From: Cheiracanthium punctorium | Lineage: Eukaryota; Arthropoda; Arachnida; Araneae; Cheiracanthiidae | Assembly (NCBI GenBank): GCA_038373885.1 | Contig: JAWZYV010012274.1 | Coordinates: forward strand, 124,001-188,000 | DNA length: 64,000 nucleotides | Direction of reading: 5' to 3' | Shown: positions 1 to 12,500 of the stretch, in pieces | Numbering within the stretch: position 1 is the first letter of the stretch | How the letters are laid out: each line of letters opens with the position of its first letter | Notes under the pieces: generated by a model | Database searches by the model: none | Seen by the model: the letters and a program-made list of their open reading frames with translations, nothing else | Told to the model about the DNA's origin: nothing | Position numbers and translations under genes: made by a program

Positions 1-138
1 TACAAATAAAAAGTGTCATTTTTTGGAAATTCACGAGAGGAAATTTTTCTTAGCGTAGTCTTTTTTTTTCAATCTACATTGCCCACTCATCTAATAGATA
101 AAGAATTAAGGCGCGTTACCATCTTTCGGGGTACCCTG
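1..138. mobile_element. Right arm of a palindromic GGGTGTCC-end element
   Basis: Homologous to the right arms of the elements at 4866-5591 and 16922-17632 (shared CATCTAATAGATAAAGAAT and GCGTTACCA stretches) and ends TACCCTG next to TA. The rest lies before the window. It sits in the intron 107 bases upstream of exon A. Confidence 0.7.
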
Positions 139-245
139 TATATCTCTGTATGTGTGTAATATATTTTTATCGATTTTATTGAGATTCATTGTTTTTTAAA
201 TCAAATAAAATCGGCATTGGTAATTTTTTTAAAAATCTTTTTCAG

Positions 246-513
246 CTTTGAAACCAGAATTTTACGTGCATTTCCCTACAGCCACGACATCTAACTACGC
301 CAAGGTAGAAAATAAAGCCAGGTTATATGCTATAACAGTTTCGTTTTTTATGAGAACTAGTTTTAAGGATTCGAACAGCAGAGCAACTCCTGTATCTTAC
401 AGTTACCAGTACCAAGGTGAACTTGTAGACAACGCCATTACCTTTTTAGATACCAATAATTTTGTGTTATACATTCATGGCTCTCCTTTCCATACAGACT
501 ATAAAGCGAACAG
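246..513 (+). CDS. Exon A: pentraxin domain, N-terminal half
   Basis: Acceptor TTTTTCAG at 238-245, donor GTAATA at 514; enters in phase 1 (first two bases finish a codon), leaves in phase 2. Encodes PEFYVHFP, ITVSFFMRTS and PVSYSYQYQGELVDN, matching the first beta strands of pentraxins. The usual Cys of the FTVC-type motif is Ser here. The DN near the end could be the Asp-Asn calcium ligands. It is the first exon seen and is not the true 5' end of the gene. Confidence 0.85.
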
Positions 514-3500
514 GTAATATCGTCACTTCTAACATACTTATTCTTGTGTTTCCATTTGATATCTTACTAAAATGCAAAGTACAAATTACACAGGGTTATC
601 GAGAAAGAAACATCCGATTACACCATTTAATATTTTTCATAATTAGAAACAAAAATCATAATTAATATGTCATTGTAGAGGGGAAAATGTTATATTTTTT
701 TACAATTGTTCGATATGACTTCTTTTAGTCACTATAATATAATTGCGATATTGCCAAACACGTCGAAATGTTTCAATATTAACTGTTTATAAAGCGTCAC
801 AAATGCGTTGCATTGTATAAGTTGGAGCAAGCTTGTAGGCAAAGATGGTATTTATGAACACAAGATATTTAACATATCCCTAAAAGTAAAAGTCACATGG
901 ACATAAATCAGGTGAACTAGGAGGGTAATGTGTTCGCCCAAATAATCGTCTGCTTTGCGACCTATCAAATAGTGTGGTAATTCTCTGTTCAGTTGCTGTA
1001 AACGTTACAAACTAAAAATTTAAATGTTTTCATACATATTGACATATTAATTATAATTTTCTGTGTACATATATGAAAAATATTACATTTTGTAATTGGT
1101 CCAGATAATCCTAAATTTATCTTGTGATTTTAAGGGGTTTTTTTAATCACTTTTCAACACATTTTGTCAAATTTATAAATTCTATCTACGTTAAAAATAT
1201 TTCATTGATTATTAATGTTATGACATTTCTGCAGCAAACAGTTTTAATCCCAAGAAATAATTTTTGCACATTATGATACGGTGTCAATTATAAATTTAAT
1301 GCACATTTATATTTTGGGTTTTGGGTTTTTATTACTTTTTAAATCAAATTCTTAAAATTTGTGGAACATAAGAAGCAAAATAACTTGTGCCGGCTTAAAG
1401 CTGCATCGCTCTAGCTGCTGATGTTACATGATGCTACGCATATTGCTAATTGCGTAGCATCAATAGAAATGCATTGTTTATTACCAGCATTGGATGAGAT
1501 CAACGTGTTATGTTTTTTGTTATCTTTATAAGGTTTTCATGTCGCTTTTTTATGAAACGCTGCAGATGTTATGTAGTATTCAGAATGTCTAGATTGTATA
1601 AATAGGACAAAGCTGATCTAATGCGATAAAGTTTTTCCGTGAAACTTTTTATAACGATTAAAGGTTACGTACCCTACAATTTCAAAATATTGGCTATCAT
1701 TTTTTTTTCTCTTCATGATTTTAAATTAGGAAATGCATTGCAGCTTAAATTTGATATATATTGGAGGGATCAGAAAGTAATCGTTTCTTTGTATGTCAAT
1801 ATTTTCTTTAGCCGAAATTACTGAAGCTAATAATATAAAATTTAGCATGTGTACGAGTTTTTCAACATGAGTGCTATATTAGACCGCAATTTCCGAAATT
1901 CGTAACGTATGGGGGTGGGGGACGGGTGGTAATGGGCCAAAAGGTTCTTTTCTCGCTTGATCTCAAAGAAAATGAGAAATCCATAAAATTCTTGCTGTTA
2001 AAATGCAACACTCACGAATACCTTAAAATTGATTTCAGAGCATTTTGAATATCGTCCTCTAAGGTGAATACCCGCGTAAAAGAGGTGGGGGTGGCTATTT
2101 TTCTTGATAGAAAATTTAGTTACTTATAAAAATCTTGCTTCAAAATGCAAGAAATATGAATCCTATGTTTAGGCACAACTTGTTTGTAATTAAAACTTTG
2201 TTAGAAATTTATTTATTTGGATTTTATGTAAAAAATGACATTATTTCCCTCTAAAAAATTTTGAGTTTCATCATTTATTGTTAAAATTTACTTTATATCT
2301 ATTTACATGTTTGCTCTATTAAATATGAAAAGAAAAATAAAATATAATAATGATCCTTTCCAGTATTATAACTAAGTAGTAAATCTTTTTCGTTTAATTT
2401 ATGAAATGTGTGTGTGTGAACATTTGTTATCATACAACGCTTGCTTTCGAAGAAAAAAAAAAATGTTTTTGACAGGTGCTTCTAGCACGGAATCGTAAGT
2501 GATCTTTCTGTACTCGGAAACTAACGGAATTAAATTTTACAACTCAAATTAAATTGTAGTTTTGTAAAGAAAGAGATCTTTTTGAACCAATATACTGCAT
2601 TTACCTTTTCTTAGACCCGAAATAAAACATAAGCCAAAGAAAAATTTCAACGTATGCAAAACTATGTTGAACTTTATATATGTTTATATGTATCTAATTC
2701 ATTGCTCTATTTTTAGTGATGCAGAATGGCATCATTATGCTGTAACTTGGGAAAAGATGGATGGAAAATGGTCCTTTTACGTCGATGGTAAACTTGTTGC
2801 AAGCGGCAATACAGGACAAGATAAATATATGCATCCTGGGACATTTATTCTGGGGCAGGAACAAGATGGTATTGGAGGTCGTTTCACGCCTTTGGAAGCT
2901 TTTATTGGTGACATTACTGAAGTAAGACATTATTTCTGTAAGGCACTTAGAAGCAAATCCTTTATGTATGATTATATAAAACAATCAATGCTCAAGAAAT
3001 ATATTCATAAAGCCATTGATGACACGATTTTAAATAATAAATAAATAAGATAATCTATAACGTAAAAGTGGATCAAAGATGTGAGACTTACTTGAATAAA
3101 TTAATATAGTCTTGTTTACATTTGCGAACTAAATAGGATTTTCATAATACTGCAAATTCCCAGCACACATTGGGAACACATTTGGAACACATTTATTGGA
3201 AAAAAGTGTTCCAGTTACCTAAAAGTGTTCTGAAATGCGTTCCGAATGTGATTCTTTATAAAGGAAGTGTTCCGAAAGTGTTCTGAAAATGTTCTGAAAG
3301 TGCTATGCTTAGGATATTTGTTAATCTAAACTTAGGAACACATTTGAGAACAGATTGGGAACACCTTAAGAATAGATTGGGAACACATATTAGGAGCACA
3401 TTTGAGTACAGATTTGGAACACTGGTGAAATCATTGCTTTCTTTGTTACAACGATATTGCTATGAGCGAGTAGCCTGAACGGTATAGCATTGGCCTCGAG

Positions 3501-6500
3501 ATCGGGAGGTCCGGGGTTCAAATCCCGCTGCCGGTAAGTGAGAAAAAAATAAAATCCAAGTCCACAAATTAATTCTAAAATTCAATAACAAATGACAGCA
3601 CTAAATTATAGGAATTAACTAAAATTCAATAATTCATTAAAATCAGTTCCAAACTCTAAAAAATTCTAAGTCCAATTCCAAAACTAAAAAGTAGTTCCTA
3701 AACATAACACCAGATTGCAGCACTAAAAATGCAATAACAAATGGCAGCATTAAAATTAATTAATAATTAAATAAAATAACTAAAATGTCCCAATCGAAAC
3801 ATAGCAGACTCCAAATCCAGAAAAAATACAACTCAACCATCCAGGATGGAAACAACTTAACTCCACCCCTTACGCCAATTGCTGCCGCGCCCCTTGATGA
3901 CGTCACTTCCGCCGCACCTGCTCTTACTTTTTAGAAAGTGTTCTCAAATCTAATCCTAAAAGCATTCCTTAAAGTGTGCTAAAAAGGATGACAAAATAAG
4001 TGTCCTAAAAAGTATTCTGAAATGGGTTCCAAACAGTGTTCTCAAATGTGTTCCAAAAAATGTTCTCAAAAAGGGGACAAAATAAGTGTTCCAAAAAGTG
4101 CTCTGAAATGGGTTCCAAAAAGTGTTCTACAATGTGTTCCCAAAAAGTTATATAATGTATATTCCATTCTGTAGTTTAATGTTTGGGATTATGCCAAGTC
4201 AAACGAAGAAATAAAGAAAATTTCATCCTCTTGCGGAAATGTGGGGAATGTTATTCCATGGTACATTGTAAGCCAATCAGTATATGGTGACGTGGTGGTT
4301 TCAGAAGATGTTGATAAATGTAAAGGTAACAATTAAACGATTTTCCCTTGAAAAAAATTGCTTTTATCGTTTAAATATAGATTGGTTTCATTTAATAATA
4401 TTTTTAAAATACTTCTTTTTGTAGATCTGGGACATTGTTCTAAAAATAGTTGTGATTGTTACTACTCAGATGAAACAGAAGGTAAATTTAATGAAGTTGT
4501 TTTGTATTATGAATGTGTAAAAAAATTTTCAAGCTGAGAATAATTTTGAATTAAATGTGAGCACTGTAGTAAACTTCTTTGAAAGATCTGTGCTTCTTGC
4601 TTGATTTTTGACAAACAAATATTATTCCATTTACAAAAGCAATTTCTACACATCGCGATTTTGCGGTTACTTATAACTTTTTGATTTTCGTTAAACTAGT
4701 AGTAAATTTAAAAATGACAAAATGTTTTAAAAAATGCACAGTTTTGCTGTTTGTCTGCAGTGGAAATTGTTTTATTCTAAGCTGATGAATTATGACTACT
4801 GTGCAAACCTTTTGTTACTCAAACCGCTATCATCATAGCATAGTTCCATAAAACAGTTTATTATAGGGTGTCCCGAAAAGGTGGTTACGGGCTTTAATTC
4901 TTTATCTATTAGAGATAAGTGGGCAGTGTAAATTGGAAAATATGTTTAAAATAAGGCCGGAAATGAGACTCCGTCAAAAAAAAAAATTCTCCTCCTTCAT
5001 TTTCAAAAAGTTATACTTTTTAAATTTGTATACGACCCTCGTACAAAACAATTTCCAGTTAGTAAAATGTGCCCGATACACTCATGAGGTGACATACAAA
5101 ATTTGAGAATTATACCTTTAAAAGTGTCAGAGATATGAAGATAAATATAACGCTGACTTAAACCACTTTTCCATGGCTCTGGAAGGCAAAAAATCGCGTT
5201 GAACGATCGGGTCGTTACAGGGGTCGTACAGAAATAACGAAAGAAACTCTCTTTTTCCACTCTATCAATAAACGTTTAGGTTCAAAATCATGTATAGTCC
5301 TCCATCCTCTTTCTTCGAAGATATCTCTGCCACATTGTATTATGAAGGGATCAAATTTGGTACATCACCTCATTGGCGTATGGGGCACGTTTTACTAATT
5401 GGGAATTATTTTTTTTGTACGGGGATCGTATACTAGTTTAAAAGTGTAACTTTTTTGTAAATGAACGTGAGGAATTTTTTCTAACGGAGTCTCATTTCCG
5501 ACCCTATTTTGAACATTATTTCAATCGACACTTCCCACTTATCTCTAATAGATAAAGAAATAAAGCCCGTTACCACCTTTTTGGGACACCCTTTATAGGG
5601 CGACAGTAAAATCTATAAGATTTTACAGAGGCTTAGCGATGAAATTCAATAATGTCTCCCAAATGTAAACGTATGCACAAGTGTACCCAGTAAGAATGTA
5701 ACTTGAAATACTGGATGAATATACGACACACTGTTCACGTGATAAAAGTAATTCTACAAATTGAAGCTATCGTATGTACCTATTTCATTCACAATATATT
5801 TTAGAAGAGTAGTATCGATAATTGCAGCATGGCGTTGTATAGCGGTTATCACTCCATAAAAGTATATTTTTATTGTTAATTTTGCGTGCGCAACTTTGTA
5901 ATGCACATGCTTTCAATACTAACTCAACCTCCCTGATTGTTTTATCTCTAGATGATGCCACCGATCTTTTCAGTAAATAAATATGGTTTAACTACATTGA
6001 ATCCGATTATCTATAACCGGAGAGATCACCTATATAGTACGAAATTGTTGTTGTTGGAACATGTATTCGGATTTGTGTGCTTGTTCACGTGGAACCGCTT
6101 ATAAATCCGCGTCAAAGAAAGGAAAAACACAAGGGGGGGAAATGCCTTGGGGGAGGACTTTTCTGGGTATCTAGCGCGTATTCACGTTACATCTGGAGAA
6201 AACCGCCCAAAACTCCAGACCGCTGGACCGACGGCCCCGCGAGAGAACAGAACGCTGTTCCTGCACTTGAGCCATCTACCAATGTCATTCGCTTTAACCA
6301 CTGTGCTACACATTGGTACCTATATAGTACGAAGTGTAGCTATCCACATTGGACCAATTCTTTAGAAAATATAAAAAAGCACACCATAGGAGTAGAGTGC
6401 ATAAGCCTCGCCCCAAAAGACTGTACTTTTACAGTATAAGTCTTAAAAATATTTTACTCTTTTGATTTGTATTTATATGTAATAATTTTGAAGTTTGACC

Positions 6501-9500
6501 TTGCTTAATTTATTCTAGAGTACAGTTGTAAAAATGATGTCGAAAAATGTGTTGATGGAAATACCTGCTCAAATGGCCAGCCCTGTATTTCTGATGAACG
6601 TCATTCGTTTTGTAACTGTAGCGAAGGGTTTGAAGGTAGACATTGCGAATATGGTGAGTAAACGCATGTAGTCATAAATTTCAAGTTTCGGGAATTATAT
6701 TAACACGCTTTTATTAGCTTCACCTGTATGTATGTTTGTATGTTTGTAACCGACTCCTTTGAACTCGATTTTGACCCACTTCAAACGGTCAGATTTAATT
6801 TTGTAGATATATCAAGGATCGATGACAATACAATAATTTGATAAGTTTATCCCATTATCCTGATTTTAACACGCTTTTATTTATTAGCTTCACCTGTATG
6901 TATGTTTGTAACCGACTCCTTTGAACTCAAATTTGGCACACTTTAAAGGGTCAGATTTAATTTAAACTTTGTACATTTATGAAGAACCGGTCACAATACA
7001 ATAATTTTATTAAGTTTATCCCATTATCCTGATCAGGATCGCCAGGATTAAATAATTTCCTCATTTCTTATCCGGATTGAAAGTAGAACACTTCCAAAGA
7101 TTACAATCTTAAGAAAACCTTTTATACTGTGGCCGTGATCGTATAGTGGTTAGTACATTGTGTTGTGGCCGCAATAACCTAGGTTCGAATCCCTGGCACG
7201 GCAATATTTTTATTTTTCCAAAATATCGTGATCCATCACATTATGGAAGAGTTGAGTACAAGAACATGTTAAGGACATTCTTTTTAACACGCTTTTATTT
7301 GTTGATTAGAGACCTATTTTTCCTTTTAGTGAGGAAGGTAGCATTTAACTGCAAGTTGATCAATACTATGGTGCACAGCAGGGGCGTAGCAAGAGGGAGG
7401 CTCAGGGGGCTGCTCCCCCCCGAAATGGGACCCTTTACTTAGCTTACAATTCGATATTTAGCTTACAGTTGAACTTTATCTTTAAATTTGATACCCAGAT
7501 CACCCCGAAATAAAATCCTGGCTACACCACTGGTGACAGTGAAAATAAATTATCTCACAAAATAAATAAAAACTTTGTGAAAAAAACACACATAAAAGGT
7601 TACTTCGAGGCGTAACGATCGTATGGACCGAAAATTCGTTCGGTCTTCTTTAGACAAACCCTTCCGTCAAACAGAGCCTGGTGTTATAAGATAACCTTTT
7701 ATGTGTGGTTTTTTCACAAAGTTTTTATTTATTTTATCTTATAACACCAGTTTTTTGAGTGTTTATTTTCATAAATTATCTCACAGTTTGTACTTTCCAA
7801 CTTCGTGTTCCTTAGTGTCTTATGAGAGATATCGAAAATTAAAAATAAATTTTAAATACATACAGTTTTAAAAAAAACTAGAAAACACGATTTTATAGCA
7901 AATAGAACTGAAAAGTGAAAAATAAAAATATAGTTTAAAAAATCAAAAAACACGCTTTAGTGATAAATTGAACTAACTAAAAAGCGAAAAATAATTCTTA
8001 ATATAGAAATAAATGAATGAACGAAAAATAGTATTATTGTGAAAAAAGCGTGGGGTGCTCCATATATCAGTTCTTGAGAATATTCGATCGGTACGATTAG
8101 TACAGAAATGATACAAAAAATAGAGCACAAAGCGCCCCACGCTTTTTTCACAATAATACTATTTTTCGTTCATTCATTTATTTCTATATTAAGAATTATT
8201 TTTCGCTTTTTAGTTAGTTCAATTTATCACTAAAGTGTGTTTTTTGGTTTTTTAAACTATGTTTTTTTTTTTTTTTTTTTTTAGATCCTTTTCATTGGAT
8301 AAAAATTGTTAATAGGTATATAAATATTTTTAGTAATCTAAATACAGTAACTTAATTACTCAAACTTCTATTTATTTATTTTTTGTCTCTTATACAATTT
8401 TCCTTTGATAATTATTTATCTTATCGACTAAAATCTGCCGATAATTTTTACTCAGATTTATCTAAAGTCGTTTTAATAAACTTATCTATAGTTATTTTTT
8501 GAAAAACTGTTTTCCAGGATTACTGTTTGCTTTTACTTTACCGATAGTTTAGAATAAATAATGAGAGCCAGTGCCTTTTAACTTTGCTACCGTAGTAATA
8601 TTTTCATTTTTAAACACTTCTTTAATAACCAATGTGTACTTTCAGTAAGTCAGATGCACTTTTGAGAGATTTCCTTTAATTTTGATTTATTCATTATAAA
8701 AAGAAAAAGAAAAAAAGGGGAGGGGAGTTTTCTGGTTTTGAATATTATTTCCAACAATTGTTTCCTATTTGTTAGATATTTTTGCACAGAGATTGTTTCT
8801 ATCGTTTGATTTTTGCTGCAAAAGTAGTGTCATTTTTTTAGCCGACGGTACGAAAATAAATGTGCTCTAAGATTGTCGCATTGGATGCTGCTTTACCCGT
8901 GCATTGGGGCTGCTCATAAATGATGTCATATTTTTGTCAATATTTTTAATCCCCCTTCCTGTCACAAAGTGCTGCATTTCACCATACCCCCTCCCTTTGT
9001 CATATGCCACGCTTTATTAAATATTCGCAGTCCAGAAAAGAAGCACTTCGTTATAGATCTGTTTCAAATTTCATTTTTAAACTTTGACTATGTGTTTTAA
9101 TAACATTTTCGAAGTGAAAAATTTCTGCTGTCCCTTTACTTTCGGTACCCAAACTTTTCGAAAGAAATTTTAAAAAGATTACTTAAAATTTATTTTAGCA
9201 GATTTTTTTTTTACGTGTCAAAATAACTTCAAATTTTAATCTGCTCATTTTAAATGCTTTTATTTGAACCAAAATTTATGATATCATATTTCTTGCTACC
9301 CTTCCCTTCCCCCCCCCCTTTTGTCACCAAGTTTCACCTTTTGTCACCCCCCCCCCATCTCCTCTCCTCTAAACGTGGTATCATTTGTGGGCGGCACTAT
9401 TCCTTGAATTATGTCTTTCATTCAACGCCGAGTTTTGGATGTGACGTTTGCTCTGTGAATTAAACTCCGAGCGTTCTCCCTATTATATTATGCGGCGCGG

Positions 9501-12500
9501 CCTCTGACAAGTTCGTCTATGCAGCAAATTTAATTGATGATTGTTCTACTGTATTTCGTTGCGACGCGACGGTATTACACGTATAACTTTTCTGTGCAGT
9601 AGAAGAAAAAAAAAAGTCATTAACGTATGAACTTAAGAATACCATTTTTATTCAAATATTTTCAGATATTGATGAATGTCTGGACAAAAATGGTGGCTGC
9701 CAGTACTTTTGTGTCAATGGCGTTCGAAAGGGTTCACATCATTGCGAGTGTCCTGAGGACATGATTCTTGCTGAAGATGGCAAAACATGTAAAGGTAAGA
9801 CTTTATCTATCCTGCAGGTTTTGTACACAAGGAGGTGGTTCAACATTTTGGTTCAATATTTGGTGGTTCAACACAGAATTTTAATAGATTCTAATAAACT
9901 AGATGGCATCATGTCGTTGTACAGCTTGCGTGTATTTTTAACGAAATGTCACCAGAAAACTTGGGCAAAATATATTTACTAGCCTACAGTTAAGTTCAAT
10001 GGCCTACACTTCCTAATGATATTTTAAAATACTTTTATGTATCAATAACAATGCGTTCAACACAAACATTTTATTTTATTGAATCCAATGTATGTTTTAA
10101 AATATTGACTGGACATTTATTGGTCACTTTATAACTTCCTTACGGTAAAATATGGTAAGACTACTGCTTAAGATTTTTTTTTCTTCACATTTGCATATTA
10201 TTTTAATGGCAAACATGTGTATGACCAAACTTTATTCGTACCGCTTAGACAGTACTTTTGTTTAATTGCAATTTTCTGTACATTAAAAAAATGTCTAACT
10301 TATTCCTATAAATCGCAGGGATGTAGGATTGCTTCTTAAATTTACAACCGATATGTAACGTACTCCTGATTTAAGCAGCCCACTCTAGTGATCCATAATA
10401 GAAAAATTTGCCTCTTGTGTAACTTGTCTTTGAAAACAAGTATATGCAACAAATAAAGTCCGTCAAAGGGATTGAAAGAAAAAGTTAATTGAATAAAAGG
10501 TCACGCAAAACTGTTACGTACAGCAACAGATTTTTTTTTACCCCTCCTAGGGGTTACGAATGTGTAAAAATCCTCACTATCATGTGCTTCACTACAAACC
10601 TCACATACATGCCAAATTTTGTATAATTAATTTCTGTATTTTCAACTAGACGAAATATTGAGAAACTCAAAAACACCAATACTTTCAGTATTCCTATTAA
10701 TTTAATAATAAAATTGTTTAATGGTTACTGTTAAATAGCTTAAGCTCTATACATGTAAAGTAAGAATTCTTATCTCTTCAAAGAATCACAGACTTTTAAG
10801 TGTGTAATTAAAGTATAGCTTTATATTTAAATATCCATAAGCCCTCACTATGTTGCTTCCTATGCATATTTTAAACAAACAGTAATATTCCACACAAAAT
10901 TTCTCGAAAGTTTAATAATTATCGTACAATTCAGTTCTTTAAGAACGATGCAATAGTTGATATATTATGATCATTTAGATAATGTCGGAAAATATCATAA
11001 AAGGTTGATGTTTGTGTTATGGCCAGCCTACACCAGGGGCATCTGCCTACTGGGGGTGCCTTGGTCGGAAGACTTTTTAAGGGGTTCTAACGCGTATTTA
11101 TATTACATTTGGAGAAAACCGCTAAAACTCCATAATATTAGATCGACAGCCGCGCCGTGGGCTCGAACCCGGAACCTTAACACTTCAGCCAACATGTTTA
11201 GTGACCACCACTCGGCCATGATGGGCCCTGTAAAAGCTAGAAACATAAATAGCGTGACATCTTTTGTGTCATTTTCTCTGTATAATAGCCATTAATTTAT
11301 TTAATATAGACACCAAAAATCTTTTATGTAATCCTATTGTTCAGATAAAATGTGCAAATTATTTTCTTCTTGCTAATTTGTCATTCTTTAACAAGAATAT
11401 TTAGAACTGATTGCGGTGTATTTTGACTTATTTTCAGATACCAGTTACTGCTTAAAGGATGAAGAAGTATATATGGTAATTATTTACTTCTTAAAATATT
11501 TACTTCATCATAAAATTCATGAAATTAATCGCATGAATTATTAAATATTTCATTAGAATAGTGTAGAATATAATTTTAATTCGAGCTTCATTCTATCATA
11601 GCACGCAAAGAGCAAACGTAAAATTTAGCTTACAAAAAGTCACGTCATTAATGCAGGTTTATGTAAACATGTCCGCTCCAAAAGTATGCGGTATAGCGCA
11701 TTTTAAAAGTCTGAAGTTGTATTATAACGAGACCTATCTCTGAATATTGCCGCATAGCAAAGGTTGTTCCCAACTTTTTCATCATTTCTTAGTACTTGTG
11801 GTAGGCAATTTTGAATAGAGGTTCTTATGTAGGTTAAGATGATTGTAATTTCATCAAACGCATACTACATGTCATTCGATTTTAAATTAATAATAGGATA
11901 GGTATAATATAAAATTTTCATCGTAATCTATATGAACATTTTTTAAGTAGTTGTTTCAACATTTGTTTCTCAACGAAGTCTTTGTATGGCTCAATAAGGT
12001 CTCATAGCATATATTCCTAGTTTTGTAAATATTATTCTTCACGTGGTAATTTGTGTATACTAAGTCGTCAACAGAGGTGGGGCGTTCTTATTAAAGTAAT
12101 TTCAAAAATTGCGAAATTTCATCCCCTGCAGCATTTTTAATTTTTAACTCTTTCGAATTATAATGCAAATTCGAAGTGTCTCCGTGAAGGATACGTCAAC
12201 GCCTTTCAATTTAAAAACTAAATATGACCTAGAATTCTTGTGAAGGGGGGCTCCAGATTATCAATTAACTATCTATCTAATCAATTGTTATTATAAAAGT
12301 TGATTCTGTTCAAATTACCACTCATTATTATTTGCTGCATGTACGCGCTCGTTGAATCTTTGAGTTTCAGTTTTACTTTATTTCTTGTAAGTCAATAGGC
12401 TGTTGGTGAATTTCAGGTAACTGCTCTATGGAAAATAATTGGGAAATGTAATTCTTAGTCAAGAAGCACTCAAATGCTTATTTATTTTATCCTCACAATA

